Shown here one piece after another: positions 7,676 to 16,050 of a stretch of DNA of 64,000 bases. This stretch comes from Novosphingobium umbonatum (lineage in GTDB: Bacteria; Pseudomonadota; Alphaproteobacteria; Sphingomonadales; Sphingomonadaceae). Numbering within the stretch: position 1 is the stretch's first letter; every line of letters starts with the position of its first letter. The stretch is taken from contig NZ_SACO01000011.1 of assembly GCF_004005905.1 (NCBI RefSeq), forward strand, positions 62,001 through 126,000. The letters run 5' to 3'. The notes under the pieces are model-generated. The model was given only the letters and a program-made list of their open reading frames with translations. It was not told where the DNA came from and searched no databases. A program made the position numbers and the translations under genes.

Positions 7676-7911
7676 AGTTATCAAATATGAATATTCCAAT
7701 TGGATTGGTGATTGGCTTTGCAATCGTTGCGATCATCTTTGGTGGGCAGGCGGCAGTTGAGATTGCATCAGTAATATTACTGCTATATTTTATATTTTAC
7801 ATCATACCTCTAAAATCCATTCCAATCCTTAGCGATATTGCGCTAAAAATTTTATCTGGACCGGCCCGCGCAATTAAGTGGTTCATTCGATGGTCAAAAG
7901 ATGAAATTTGA
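7672..7911 (+). CDS. Small membrane protein, accessory gene
   Basis: 79 aa starting at GTG, which overlaps the cI stop (GTGA). Two strongly hydrophobic segments (IGLVIGFAIVAIIFGG and IASVILLLYFIFYIIPL) predict an inner-membrane protein. Codon use is A/T-rich compared with the structural genes. Being read behind cI suggests expression in the lysogen; superinfection exclusion is only a guess. Confidence 0.6.
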   Translation: MKLSNMNIPIGLVIGFAIVAIIFGGQAAVEIASVILLLYFIFYIIPLKSIPILSDIALKILSGPARAIKWFIRWSKDEI

Positions 7912-8222
7912 GCATTTATTTGATTAAAGGGGCTTATCTGGTGCGTCGATTGTTTTTGTTATTAGGTTCTGCCGCGCTCCTTTCCACAGCCATTGCAGAA
8001 AGCGCCCAAGCGCGTGGCAGGCGGGGATTTTCCAGCCAGAGCAGCGTTTCATCCCACCACAGGACAAAGCGACATCATGCCCGAGGGGCGCGCGGCGCAT
8101 ATTCGAGCCGTGGCGAAAGCAGCGATGGTTCTTGCCCTTGCAACGGCGGCAATGTGTGTGTCGGCCCGCGCGGCGGGCGGTATTGCATCACCAGTGGCGG
8201 CAACAAGCGCTACGGGGTTTGA
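7908..8222 (+). CDS. Small exported Cys-containing protein
   Basis: 104 aa with a basic N-terminus, a hydrophobic segment (LVRRLFLLLGSAALLSTAIAESAQARG) and a likely signal-peptidase site after AQA. The mature part is Ser/His/Arg-rich and ends with CPCNGGNVCVGPRGGRYCITSGGNKRYG, a conserved GPRGGRYC module also found in many short secreted alphaproteobacterial proteins. It overlaps the upstream gene by 4 bp. Function unknown; part of the lysogen accessory cluster. Confidence 0.6.
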   Translation: MSIYLIKGAYLVRRLFLLLGSAALLSTAIAESAQARGRRGFSSQSSVSSHHRTKRHHARGARGAYSSRGESSDGSCPCNGGNVCVGPRGGRYCITSGGNKRYGV

Positions 8223-8310
8223 TCAGCTTGGCGCCATTGATTATGTCCAAGCTTTGATCTAGGCGAGCGGCCTCTCCAGTTGATGGTCAGGCTGGGTTAA
8301 GGGGGGATGC

Positions 8311-8580
8311 TTGAAATACGATATTGCCTTGCAATTGAGCTCTATCGTTGCGCTATTCGAGCAACACCCAGTTGGTTTTAGTGTGATTGCGTTCTTCGCA
8401 TTTATTCTGCTTGCGAGTCAAAAGGATGGGTTGTTTTCCCGGTATGTGGCCTTGTTGCAAGCCAGGGCCGATCATCATGCGGCGCTGGAAACGCGTCGTA
8501 TCGAGGTTATATCTATGTTAGAGAATCGCAGGCAACCTGAGTTGCCTGGTATGAGAAATGAAGGAGAAGATGTGCCATGA
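8311..8580 (+). CDS. Small membrane-anchored hypothetical protein
   Basis: 89 aa starting at TTG (KYDIALQL), preceded by GGGGGATGC. One transmembrane segment (FSVIAFFAFILLASQ) is followed by a charged helix. It overlaps the next gene by 4 bp, suggesting a pair. No family recognised. Confidence 0.55.
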   Translation: MKYDIALQLSSIVALFEQHPVGFSVIAFFAFILLASQKDGLFSRYVALLQARADHHAALETRRIEVISMLENRRQPELPGMRNEGEDVP

Positions 8581-9104
8581 TTGTCGCGCTGGTTATCGCC
8601 GCGCTGGTGATTGCATACGCTTGCGCTTCTCTCTATATTCGTAAAGCTTCTGCTTATTTGCAGGGTTCGGCTGATGTGTGGGATAGAATGTATCTCGCTG
8701 CGAAAAAGGTCATCTCCGACCCTGAAATGCCTGACTCGGTGGCAGCGTTTGCCGCTGCAGCCATTCTGTGCTCGGGTTGCGGATGTTTGACTCGCAGCTT
8801 CTTGCTGGATTCTGTGAAACAACTTTTTGGAAAGCGTTCGTCGAAGGCAGAAGAAGCTTCATTGGTGATGACTGATGAACAGCGGGCTAACTTCAGCGAT
8901 GTTGTTGTGAATGCAATTTATTATGACTCGCTCCATGCTCCGTTGAGTGGATTTCTTTTGCGCCGTTTCTTTACGCCTTGGCTGAAGATGGCGTCTGAAA
9001 AGCGTAATAGTGCACGAAGTTCAACTGTGCGTCAGATGGTTACAGCATCTCGTAATGCTATTGAACATAAGGCTGAAGGTAAAAGGTTGCTTGCACACGC
9101 CTGA
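8577..9104 (+). CDS. Hypothetical membrane protein
   Basis: 175 aa with an N-terminal transmembrane segment (MIVALVIAALVIAYACASLYI), a second hydrophobic segment (SVAAFAAAAILCSGCG) and a mostly soluble C-terminal half. It overlaps the preceding gene by 4 bp. A/T-rich codon use sets it apart from the tail genes. It is the last rightward accessory gene before a strong terminator. Confidence 0.55.
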   Translation: MIVALVIAALVIAYACASLYIRKASAYLQGSADVWDRMYLAAKKVISDPEMPDSVAAFAAAAILCSGCGCLTRSFLLDSVKQLFGKRSSKAEEASLVMTDEQRANFSDVVVNAIYYDSLHAPLSGFLLRRFFTPWLKMASEKRNSARSSTVRQMVTASRNAIEHKAEGKRLLAHA

Positions 9105-9125
9105 ATGTCGGTTTGATTAGTAGCG

Positions 9126-9157
9126 AAAGCCCCTGCCATGGTTGGTGGGGGCTTTTA
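9126..9157 (+). terminator. Terminator after the accessory cluster
   Basis: AAAGCCCC pairs with GGGGCTTTT around TGCCATGGTTGGTG, ending in a T run. It closes the rightward cI-accessory transcription unit. Confidence 0.85.
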
Positions 9158-9205
9158 TTTGTGCCCATGCTGGTCTCCGCGCTTCCGACCAGCATGGGCT
9201 ATGTT

Positions 9206-9499
9206 TCAAGCCGCCTTTGGCTTTGCCGCCAATTCAATCCCCAATTGATCCAGCACGCCCAGGATGGTGCGTAGGGTGGGGTTTCCTCCTTCGGACAGGG
9301 CGGAATACAGGCTGCCCCGGCTGATGCCGGTTGCGCGGGCAATATCCGATGCGCCGCGCGCGCGGGCAACAGTGCCGATGGCCGCCGCGATGATGGAAGC
9401 ATCGCCGCTGGAAAATGCATCGTTGAGATAGGTGCTGATATCATCGTCGTCGCGGATGAATTCAGCAGGGTCGAAGTTCGTGGTAGGGACCTTGACCAT
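9206..9499 (-). CDS. HigA-like antitoxin
   Basis: 97 aa. The helix-turn-helix (GASDIARATGISRGSLYSALSEGGNPTLRTILGVLDQLGIEL) is that of the addiction-module antidote family with a toxin of the RelE/HigB type. It is the second gene of a leftward pair, downstream of its toxin, the order typical of HigBA systems. The intergenic gap is 66 bp. It probably binds the operator at 9870-9890. Confidence 0.85.
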   Translation of the reverse strand: MVKVPTTNFDPAEFIRDDDDISTYLNDAFSSGDASIIAAAIGTVARARGASDIARATGISRGSLYSALSEGGNPTLRTILGVLDQLGIELAAKPKAA

Positions 9500-9565
9500 G
9501 TCTGGTTACTCCATCTGGTCTATATATACGCCAAGGATAAACTGCCTTGGCACAGGTGATTTATG

Positions 9566-9856
9566 CTAATCGTCTAACATCTCTCTCGCGGCGGCAATGT
9601 CGCGCTGTTGCGTGGATTTATCGCCGCCAGACAGCAGGAAAATCACCTGTCCACCTTCTATGGTGTAATACAGGCGATAGCCGGGGCCGAAGGCGATGCG
9701 CAGTTCTGAAAGCCCGCCGCCCAGCGCCTTGCAATCACCAAAATTGCCAATCGCGATGCGTTCGATGCGAGCGGCAATGATGGTTTGCGCCTTGCGGTCC
9801 CGCAAGTTGCGGAGCCAATCGGCAAAGGTTTCAGTTTGGCGGACTTCATACTGCAT
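9566..9856 (-). CDS. HigB/RelE-type toxin
   Basis: About 96 aa from ATG at 9856 (MQYEVRQTETF). FADWLRNLRDRKAQTIIAARIERIAIGNFGDCKALGGGLSELRIAFGPGYRLYYTIEGGQVIFLLSGGDKSTQQRDIAAA is the phage-derived Gp49/HigB-type fold, with the conserved G-x-R-x-Y-Y near the end. These toxins cleave mRNA on the ribosome. It precedes the antitoxin. The pair may stabilise the prophage. Confidence 0.87.
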   Translation of the reverse strand: MQYEVRQTETFADWLRNLRDRKAQTIIAARIERIAIGNFGDCKALGGGLSELRIAFGPGYRLYYTIEGGQVIFLLSGGDKSTQQRDIAAAREMLDD

Positions 9857-9869
9857 GTGCATTTTAATA

Positions 9870-9890
9870 GACACATTATGTATGTGTGTC
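9870..9890. promoter_or_regulatory. Candidate operator of the HigBA-like pair
   Basis: GACACA and TGTGTC arms flank TTATGTATG, just upstream of the toxin start. It is in an A/T-rich stretch that could hold the promoter. Autorepression by the antitoxin is usual for this type. Confidence 0.5.
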
Positions 9891-9911
9891 AATTAAAATA
9901 TACAAAAGTCG

Positions 9912-10907
9912 CTAGGCGCTTTCCATCCTGATCCGTTGCTTCATCCCACCAGCCCCCATGCTGGTTTCCACGCTTTCGATCAGCCATTTGATGCTGGTCA
10001 CTGTGGCGCTCCACCCTTCCAGCGCAACGCGCAGGTTCGGGCGCAGGGTGCAATCGGCCAAGGCCAGATCATAATCAAAGCTGTATGCCCCGCGCTGGCG
10101 CCGTTTCGCGCTGGACGCGGCGGCGCGGGTGGCCTCGGCATGGCTGGAATAGATGCGTTTCAGCCGGTGGGGATTATTGCCGCCGGTGGCCACCGTGCGG
10201 CGGCGGCCTGTGGTGGGATCGTGGTATTGCGCCTGCGCGCCGTTTTGGGCATCGCGCTTGGCATGTTGGAACCGCCAGCCCCAGCCTTGATTGCGGGTGA
10301 TAGTGTGGCTGGGCAGCGTTTGCCCGCTGGCATTGGTGGTGGAGCCGATCGGCATAAACACCAGCTTTCCGCCCTTCCATGTCGCCAGCGCATCAAAGCG
10401 CCGACCCAGATCCTGCACCAGGGCGACATCGGATTTGTTGGCCTGTTCCAGATGCTCGATAGGCTGGGCGGCCAGATCGGGATGCACGCTGGCCGTGGCG
10501 CTGTGCCGCGCGGCGATGGCGGATAGGACGGCGCCCAGAGTGGTATTATGCCAGATACGGTTGCGGCGGCGGCTGTGGCCGTTGGACAGATCGGCGGAGC
10601 GGGCGCGGATGGTGACGCGATCGGGCGGGCCGCCTTCCTCCACCTCGTCCACCACAAAGCTGCCCTTTTCCACCAGCCCCACCGCCACATCATCGCCACT
10701 TGCCCAGCCCAACGACAGGGTGAGTTTGCGCCCCGTGGCGGGCACGGCCAATTTGCCATCGGCATTGTGCAGCGACAGGGTTAGCTCATCAGCGCCCGCC
10801 TCGCGCTTTTCGGTGAGCGTGAGCTCCAGCAGGCGGGGGCTGATCTTGTCGGTCAAGTCGGTGCCATCATCCAGCACCACGCGCCAGTCGGGGATGTTGG
10901 CCGCCAT
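9912..10907 (-). CDS. D: P2 gpD-like late control/tail hub protein
   Basis: About 331 aa from ATG at 10907, which overlaps the stop of gene U by one base (TAATG). The sequence follows the gpD family: N-terminal IPDWRVVLDDGTDLTDKISPRLLELTLTEKREAGADELTLSLHN, then RVTIRARSADL. gpD is part of the contractile-tail hub at the baseplate/tube interface. It is the last gene of the W-FI-FII-E-T-U-D unit, as in P2. Confidence 0.88.
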   Translation of the reverse strand: MAANIPDWRVVLDDGTDLTDKISPRLLELTLTEKREAGADELTLSLHNADGKLAVPATGRKLTLSLGWASGDDVAVGLVEKGSFVVDEVEEGGPPDRVTIRARSADLSNGHSRRRNRIWHNTTLGAVLSAIAARHSATASVHPDLAAQPIEHLEQANKSDVALVQDLGRRFDALATWKGGKLVFMPIGSTTNASGQTLPSHTITRNQGWGWRFQHAKRDAQNGAQAQYHDPTTGRRRTVATGGNNPHRLKRIYSSHAEATRAAASSAKRRQRGAYSFDYDLALADCTLRPNLRVALEGWSATVTSIKWLIESVETSMGAGGMKQRIRMESA

Positions 10908-11305
10908 TATTTCACCCGCGTCAGATCGAGCGTGAAGTTTTTGGAGCGGGGCAGGCCACCGGCCATGATATCGGCGTGGGTCTCCTCCATCCGGTCGATG
11001 CGATACCAGCCCAGCACGCGGCCCGTGCCATCCATCAAAGCCCAATTGTCGCCCGTATCGGCCATGTCGCGCAGGGTGGTGATGGCGCCATAGCTGCCCG
11101 TTACCTCCGGCACGATGCGGCCGGAAATCGAAATGCTATCCTCGCCCGGTCCGGCAAACTGGCTGGCGGCGCGGGCCATGAACCGTTCGGATTGTTCATG
11201 CCGCCACGATATGCGGCGGGTGAGCGCGTCATAGGCGATGGTGTCCATGCCAAACACAAACAGGCCCAGCGTCATCAGATGGGCGGAGGATAGCGCATCG
11301 GTCAT
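10907..11305 (-). CDS. U: P2 gpU-like tail protein
   Basis: 132 aa. It shows the gpU pattern (LMTLGLFVFGMDTIAYDALTRRISWRH ... GYRIDRMEETHADIM-like end with GWYRIDRMEETHADIMAGGLPRSKNFTLDLTRV). gpU is a tail completion protein at the head-proximal end. It lies between T and D, the order found in P2. Confidence 0.9.
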   Translation of the reverse strand: MTDALSSAHLMTLGLFVFGMDTIAYDALTRRISWRHEQSERFMARAASQFAGPGEDSISISGRIVPEVTGSYGAITTLRDMADTGDNWALMDGTGRVLGWYRIDRMEETHADIMAGGLPRSKNFTLDLTRVK

Positions 11306-13318
11306 TTATCGGCCTGCATCATAGGTGGAGCGCCCAGCCACGCCGCGCTTTTCTTCCAGCTTGCGGATGGCATGATCGGCAATCACATCGGGGGCTTGGC
11401 CGGGGGCGCCATGCACATGGAGGGTGATGGGGGCGGCAGGGATGGCGTGCCATTGGGGGGCATGCGCGGCAGCGGGGCGTGGGGTTGTGAATGCGGCAGC
11501 CGGCATCACATTGGCGGGCCGCGTGCTGCGCCATTGCGACCAATCCACCGGGTTTGCGGCAGGACGGGGTGTTGATGGCGCCGTGGTGCCATTGAGCCAT
11601 GAAAGCAGCGATGAGGCAGCATTAAGGCTGGCGGTAAACGCAGACAGAGCGCCGCCGGTTTCGGCAAACGAGATTTTGATGTTTTCAATACTGGCATCCA
11701 GCTTGGCATTGGCACCCAACATGCCTTCGACTACCATCTGATGCGTTTCGCCGATGCCCAGGGTCTTATCATAGGAGCCACGTGCTTCCATGATCACCGA
11801 CAGCTGCTTTTCGATCAGATTGAACAGCTTGCCGCCGGTTCCGCCGAACAGCATGACGTTTTCACGGTTGATGTCCGTTACGCCCTTGGCCTTATACATT
11901 GCCCGCATCTTGAGGTAGAAATCGACCGGGCTTTCATTCAAATCCTTGGCCAGATCGGCCCGAAACGGATTCTGCCCGTTCTTGAACTCCTTGATACCAT
12001 CGACGCGGTTGAAGATGATCTTGTCTTTGTCCCACGCGCCAAGCCGGATCATTTCACGCATAGCGGGCTGACTTTTGACCATCCCGTTTGCGCGTTTCCA
12101 TGCAGTATAGAGGCCTACACCTGCGCTTTGATGCATTTCCGCGATCAGAGGTTCAAAATCGGCAAACAGCGCCCGTTTGGACAGGCCATTGGCGGAAGAA
12201 CCTGCGGCGCCGAGAAAGGTCTGATAGTTTGTAGCATCGACGTTGCCACCCGAAGATATAATTGCGCGAAACAGGCCATCGGTAAGCTCTGCGGCCTTCT
12301 TGGGGTTGGTCAGGCCACCCTGCATTTCAACCACACGCAGCAAATCGCGCTCAAGCTCGGGCGTCATTTCCTGACCCAACGCCTTCATGCTGACATTCAG
12401 CCGCGCGATGAGCGGCGCCATGAGCTTTGCCCCGGCCAGTTGCTCTTCCATCGTGTGCTTGCCGGATTCACGAAATGCGCCCTGTGCCTCCACTATCAGG
12501 CGCATATTATCGGTCGCGCTGCTGCCTGCGATGTTCATGTTTTTCGCATAGGCTTGCAAATTGGCGACCGCATCGGGCGAAAGGCCAAGGGCGCGCAGGC
12601 GATAGGTGAGCGCTTCGAATTGTGCGCCAGCATTCGCCGCTTCGCGCGCATAGTCGAAGGTGCTGGTCGCAATTCCGGCACCGCGTTGCCCCATGCTACG
12701 GATGTCCAAGCCCGTTAGCTTGCGCAGGTCGCGGTGATCGGACGATTCATGGCCCACAGGCGAGGCTTTGCCATTCGCCTTATCCCGCTTCACCTCCTCG
12801 GCCATCAGCCCTTTTACGCGGGTCTTTTGGCCATCCAGCAAATAGCTTTGGCGTTTGATGCTGGCGTTGGTCCGCTCGATCTTGGCGGCAAGGTCTTTTT
12901 CATGCGCGCCCAGGCGGGTGATGTCGACACCGGCAGAGCGCAGGTTCGCCATCATTTCCTTGGTAGAGGTAGCCGCGGCCTTTTCCGCCGCCTGCATTTT
13001 GAACAGGTTCTTTTCCGCCGACTGGATCGAGCGGACCAGCGCCTTTGACGGGGCCTCACCGGCCACGATTTGCGATTTCAACATGGCCAGCTTGGCCGCT
13101 GCCTCTTTGGTCGCGGTCTGGTGCTTTTTCAGTTCCGCCGAGGCCGAGCGTAGGGATTTGATGTCGGCCAGCGACTTGTTCAGCTTGGTGACTTCATCGC
13201 GGGCGGATTTGATTTGTTTGGCCGCGTTTTTGTTGGCCTCCATAATGGCGCGGGTGGTGGCCGACAGTTTGTCATGCCCCACAAAATCGACCTTGAGAGA
13301 GAGTTGGTTGCTACTCAT
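11306..13318 (-). CDS. T: Tail tape measure protein (gpT-like)
   Basis: About 670 aa. It has a long N-terminal helical region with KTRVKG and repeated Lys/Glu heptads, and a hydrophobic middle. It sets the tail length and probably helps DNA pass the membrane. ATG at 13318 is preceded by GAAGGAAG at good spacing; TTG at 13324 overlaps the E' stop and is an alternative. The length is shorter than P2 gpT. It sits directly downstream of E/E', as expected. Confidence 0.9.
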   Translation of the reverse strand: MSSNQLSLKVDFVGHDKLSATTRAIMEANKNAAKQIKSARDEVTKLNKSLADIKSLRSASAELKKHQTATKEAAAKLAMLKSQIVAGEAPSKALVRSIQSAEKNLFKMQAAEKAAATSTKEMMANLRSAGVDITRLGAHEKDLAAKIERTNASIKRQSYLLDGQKTRVKGLMAEEVKRDKANGKASPVGHESSDHRDLRKLTGLDIRSMGQRGAGIATSTFDYAREAANAGAQFEALTYRLRALGLSPDAVANLQAYAKNMNIAGSSATDNMRLIVEAQGAFRESGKHTMEEQLAGAKLMAPLIARLNVSMKALGQEMTPELERDLLRVVEMQGGLTNPKKAAELTDGLFRAIISSGGNVDATNYQTFLGAAGSSANGLSKRALFADFEPLIAEMHQSAGVGLYTAWKRANGMVKSQPAMREMIRLGAWDKDKIIFNRVDGIKEFKNGQNPFRADLAKDLNESPVDFYLKMRAMYKAKGVTDINRENVMLFGGTGGKLFNLIEKQLSVIMEARGSYDKTLGIGETHQMVVEGMLGANAKLDASIENIKISFAETGGALSAFTASLNAASSLLSWLNGTTAPSTPRPAANPVDWSQWRSTRPANVMPAAAFTTPRPAAAHAPQWHAIPAAPITLHVHGAPGQAPDVIADHAIRKLEEKRGVAGRSTYDAGR

Positions 13319-13320
13319 GG

Positions 13321-13793
13321 TCAATCTTCCTTCGCGCCAAAGGTGCTGTTCCAGCGCTTCACGGCCAATTCGCGGTAAAGCATCAATTTGCCGATCGGCA
13401 TCGCTTCCAGTTCAGACGGTTGCCAGCCATTGAAAAAGCCCAGATCGGCGATCAGGCCCTCGACGGTCAGGCTATCGTCGTCGGCAGACCGCGCGCCGTT
13501 CTTTCGGCCCGCGTCATAAAAAAACCTCGGATGGCCCCGCAGATTTCGGTGATGTCACCGGCGGGTAGCGCATAGACTTCGGCCTCGGTGATCGCGGGAT
13601 TGGAACAGCGGGTGACAACATTCACCACGGCATCCGTTTCAAGGCTGATGATCGAGGGCAGCGACAGGCCGAGCAGGTCCACAGCATTGGGGAGCCGCAG
13701 GTCGAATTTGTCGATGACGGTTTCGCCGCGCTTGATGGGCTTCATCAGATGGATGGTTTCCCATTCGGGAATGGTTTCGTTCGCCTTGGTCAT
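13321..13793 (-). CDS. E': Tail assembly chaperone gpE+E' (-1 frameshift product)
   Basis: In the frame behind gpE, a stretch running from the seven-T slip site (13518-13524) to a TGA at 13321 encodes a sequence including LTVEGLIADLGFFNGWQPSELEAMP and LMLYRELAVKRWN. This is the W-x-P-x-E ... ELxxWxN pattern of gpE'. A -1 slip on GGTTTTTTTATG joins the N-terminal part of gpE to it. P2 makes the E+E' fusion this way, and tail chaperones of many long-tailed phages do likewise. Joining is inferred from sequence, not measured. Confidence 0.8.
13467..13793 (-). CDS. E: P2 gpE-like tail protein
   Basis: 108 aa from ATG at 13793 (MTKANETIPEWETIHLMKP). It matches gpE: PIKRGETVIDKFDLRLPNAVDLLGLSLPSIISLETDAVVNVVTRC, ending shortly after the slip site with FFMTRAERTARGLPTTIA. 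It is the unshifted product. Upstream frames extend further but have no support. It sits between FII and T, as in P2. Confidence 0.87.
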   Translation of the reverse strand: MTKANETIPEWETIHLMKPIKRGETVIDKFDLRLPNAVDLLGLSLPSIISLETDAVVNVVTRCSNPAITEAEVYALPAGDITEICGAIRGFFMTRAERTARGLPTTIA

Positions 13794-13917
13794 ATGCGGG
13801 GCCTTTTGACAAACGCGGGGCGGGAAACGGGCCGGAGGCGGGGGAATGTGCAATCCGCCACCGGCCCGTGCCCGACAGGCTGCGCCCCGCAACAGGACAG
13901 CCTGCCGGATGGGAAGT

Positions 13918-14421
13918 TTAGCCGGTCAGCGCGCTGGAGGCGGGCGGGATGATATCCACACCGGCCACTTGCGTGATGCCGTTGACAGGATCGTGCAGCA
14001 CATCAATCGTGCCATCGACCACGCGGCGGTAGTAATGGACATCCACCTTGTGCTTATGCTCGGTGTCATCGCCCGGCTTGGCCGAGCCAAAGTCGATTTC
14101 GTGGATCTTGCCGCGCAGATAGATTTCGACCACCTCTACCGAGGTGTCGCCATCGGCGGCATATTCCAGCACCAGTCGCAGGCGGGTGCCGCCGCTAGCC
14201 GAGAATTTGCGCACCAGGGCGCGTACATGGCCACCCATGGTGATGGTGCAATCCATGGCCTCCATGCCGCGCCCGACCTTGATGGTGCCGGTCATACCGC
14301 CGCCGCGCCAATCGCCCGTGGCCTGCACCAGTTTGGGTTCGTCAAAGGCCTTGATCACGCCAAGATAGCTGCCGCCATCGGCCCAGACGTTGATGCGTTT
14401 CAGTTGTTTCGGCCCTGCCAT
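13918..14421 (-). CDS. FII: P2 gpFII-like tail tube protein
   Basis: 167 aa. LKRINVWADGGSYLGVIKAFDEPKLVQATGDWRGGGMTGTIKVGRGMEAMDCTITMGG and HKVDVHYYRRVVDGTIDVLHDPVNGI are typical of the tube protein of P2-like contractile tails. It follows FI by 24 bp and precedes E. It forms the inner tube inside the sheath. Confidence 0.93.
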   Translation of the reverse strand: MAGPKQLKRINVWADGGSYLGVIKAFDEPKLVQATGDWRGGGMTGTIKVGRGMEAMDCTITMGGHVRALVRKFSASGGTRLRLVLEYAADGDTSVEVVEIYLRGKIHEIDFGSAKPGDDTEHKHKVDVHYYRRVVDGTIDVLHDPVNGITQVAGVDIIPPASSALTG

Positions 14422-14445
14422 GGATGGTTCCTATCGAAAGAGGGA

Positions 14446-15603
14446 TCAGGCGTTCACTGCATCGGCAAAGCCGGTGTAGTAATAATCGGTGAGGTTGAGT
14501 TTGACCGTAGGGTTTTGCAGCGGGGCCACCGGCGTCCATTCCAGACGGAAAGTGGGGCGGCCCTGCGCCAATTGGTTTGCTGGGTTGGCATCCTTGTCAA
14601 AGAACACCTCGGCCCCCATGATCCAGCCATCGGTGGCCAGATCGGCAAACTGGTCGTTGATGTCCTCCATCAAATCCTTGACCAGCCCGAGCGACATCGG
14701 GCTATCCATGTAAGGCTGAACGGTCGACTGGATGATATCCTGCAGCGCGTGGAGCGTGCGGACCGTGCTTTCAAACTTGTAGTTCGCATCATCGGCGCAG
14801 GTGGTGTTGCCCCAGAAGCGGAAGCCCGCGCTGGTGCGGATGATGGTGACGATATCGTGATCGTTCAAAACGCCTGCATCGGTGCTGCTGTCCAGCAGAT
14901 CGAAATGCACGTCCTTGGTGATGCCGATCACGCCGGTCAGCGCTACATTGCTGATGGTTTTATGCCAGCCTGTCGTCTCGTCTATATAGGCGCGCAGGGC
15001 CAAGGCGCGGGCCACGGCATCGCCCGCAATGGTGGCGGAAGTGTTGGGCCAGATCAGCGTCAATTCGCGGTGGCCGAAATTGGCGCGATAGGTGTTCACC
15101 TCGGCAATGGTCTCGCCAAGGGCGCGGGCATAGACGCGACCGCGCAGCCGCTTGGCCACCGAGACCAGTTCTTCCACCACCTCCTGCGTGTCCAGCCCAG
15201 GAGCGCCCAGAATGCGCGGGCGCACGCCCACCACCGCTTCTGCGGCTAGCAGCGCCTGCAAGCCGGTATAGGCCCCGTTGGCATAGCCGCCGATCACATT
15301 GGCCTGCGTCTCGGCATCGGTAGCACCGGCAGCCACGCGCACCACGACGACAAGAGGCGTGGTGATATCGCCAATCGCCTCCAGCGCGGAGGCCAGCGTG
15401 CCGCCGGTGCCAGCCTTGCCCACTGCCTCGTCAATATTGGTGACCAGCACCGGCGTGTTGAGCGGAAAGGCCTCATTGAGCGCGGTGGTGGCCGCGCCTG
15501 CTGCAGCACTGGCCGTGGCGACAAGGCCGATCACGGCCAGAGAATTGGTGACAATGCTGCGCGTGGTGGTTGCGCTTTCGGTCAGGGTTAGGCCGTGAGT
15601 CAT
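14446..15603 (-). CDS. FI: P2 gpFI-like contractile tail sheath protein
   Basis: About 385 aa from ATG at 15603 (MTHGLTLTESATTTRSIVTNSLAVIGLV). It carries the sheath-family sequence, with TALNEAFPLNTPVLVTNIDEA near the N-terminus, SAGFRFWGNTTC in the centre and LTDYYYTGFADAVNA at the end. It assembles around FII and contracts during infection. Upstream frame exists but lacks support. In order after W. Confidence 0.94.
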   Translation of the reverse strand: MTHGLTLTESATTTRSIVTNSLAVIGLVATASAAAGAATTALNEAFPLNTPVLVTNIDEAVGKAGTGGTLASALEAIGDITTPLVVVVRVAAGATDAETQANVIGGYANGAYTGLQALLAAEAVVGVRPRILGAPGLDTQEVVEELVSVAKRLRGRVYARALGETIAEVNTYRANFGHRELTLIWPNTSATIAGDAVARALALRAYIDETTGWHKTISNVALTGVIGITKDVHFDLLDSSTDAGVLNDHDIVTIIRTSAGFRFWGNTTCADDANYKFESTVRTLHALQDIIQSTVQPYMDSPMSLGLVKDLMEDINDQFADLATDGWIMGAEVFFDKDANPANQLAQGRPTFRLEWTPVAPLQNPTVKLNLTDYYYTGFADAVNA

Positions 15604-15613
15604 GGAGCGTCCT

Positions 15614-15976
15614 TCAGCTGGCCGACGATGCGGCGCGGATGGGGATGGAGAGGGTTTGCAGGCTGGTGCTGGCAGCGGCGCCCACCTTGCCGGTGATGGT
15701 GATGACCAGATTGCCAGCGGCGAAAGCGCCGGAAATGCCCACCTTGGTAATAGTGACCCGCGTTTCCCATTTGGCGATGGCATCGACCACGGCGGCGCGC
15801 ATCAGCATGGCAGTGGCAGCGTTAAGCGGGCGGTCGATCAGGCTGAACAGGGCCGAGCCATAATCGCGCCGCATCAGGCGGGTGCCCAGCGGCGTGGACA
15901 GGATATCGCCCAGCGACTGCGCCAGATGCGCAGTGCCCGACAGGGATTTTCCGGTGGAGGCGTCCATTCCAATCAT
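15614..15976 (-). CDS. W: P2 gpW-like baseplate protein
   Basis: 120 aa with the gp25/gpW family pattern SLGDILSTPLGTRLMRRDYGSALFSLIDRPLNAATAMLMRAAVVDAIAKWETRVTITKV. It forms part of the baseplate wedge. It is the first gene of the leftward W-FI-FII-E-T-U-D unit. Its ATG is 46 bp from the 19-bp palindrome at 16023-16041, and there is a hairpin CCACCG...CGGTGG between them. Confidence 0.92.
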   Translation of the reverse strand: MIGMDASTGKSLSGTAHLAQSLGDILSTPLGTRLMRRDYGSALFSLIDRPLNAATAMLMRAAVVDAIAKWETRVTITKVGISGAFAAGNLVITITGKVGAAASTSLQTLSIPIRAASSAS

Positions 15977-16022
15977 GGTGCGAGAAAGCCACCGCGCGCG
16001 CGCGAAAGCGAGGCGGTGGCAG

Positions 16023-16041
16023 GGTAAGGCGCGGTGTTACC
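16023..16041. promoter_or_regulatory. Late-control palindrome, copy A (upstream of W)
   Basis: GGTAAGGCGCGGTGTTACC, identical to copies B (23877), C (30012) and, reversed, D (33281). It lies 46 bp before the W start codon, just after the V stop. A CGCGCGCGCG run occurs between it and the gene. Confidence 0.8.
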
Positions 16042-16050
16042 TTGGGCGAC

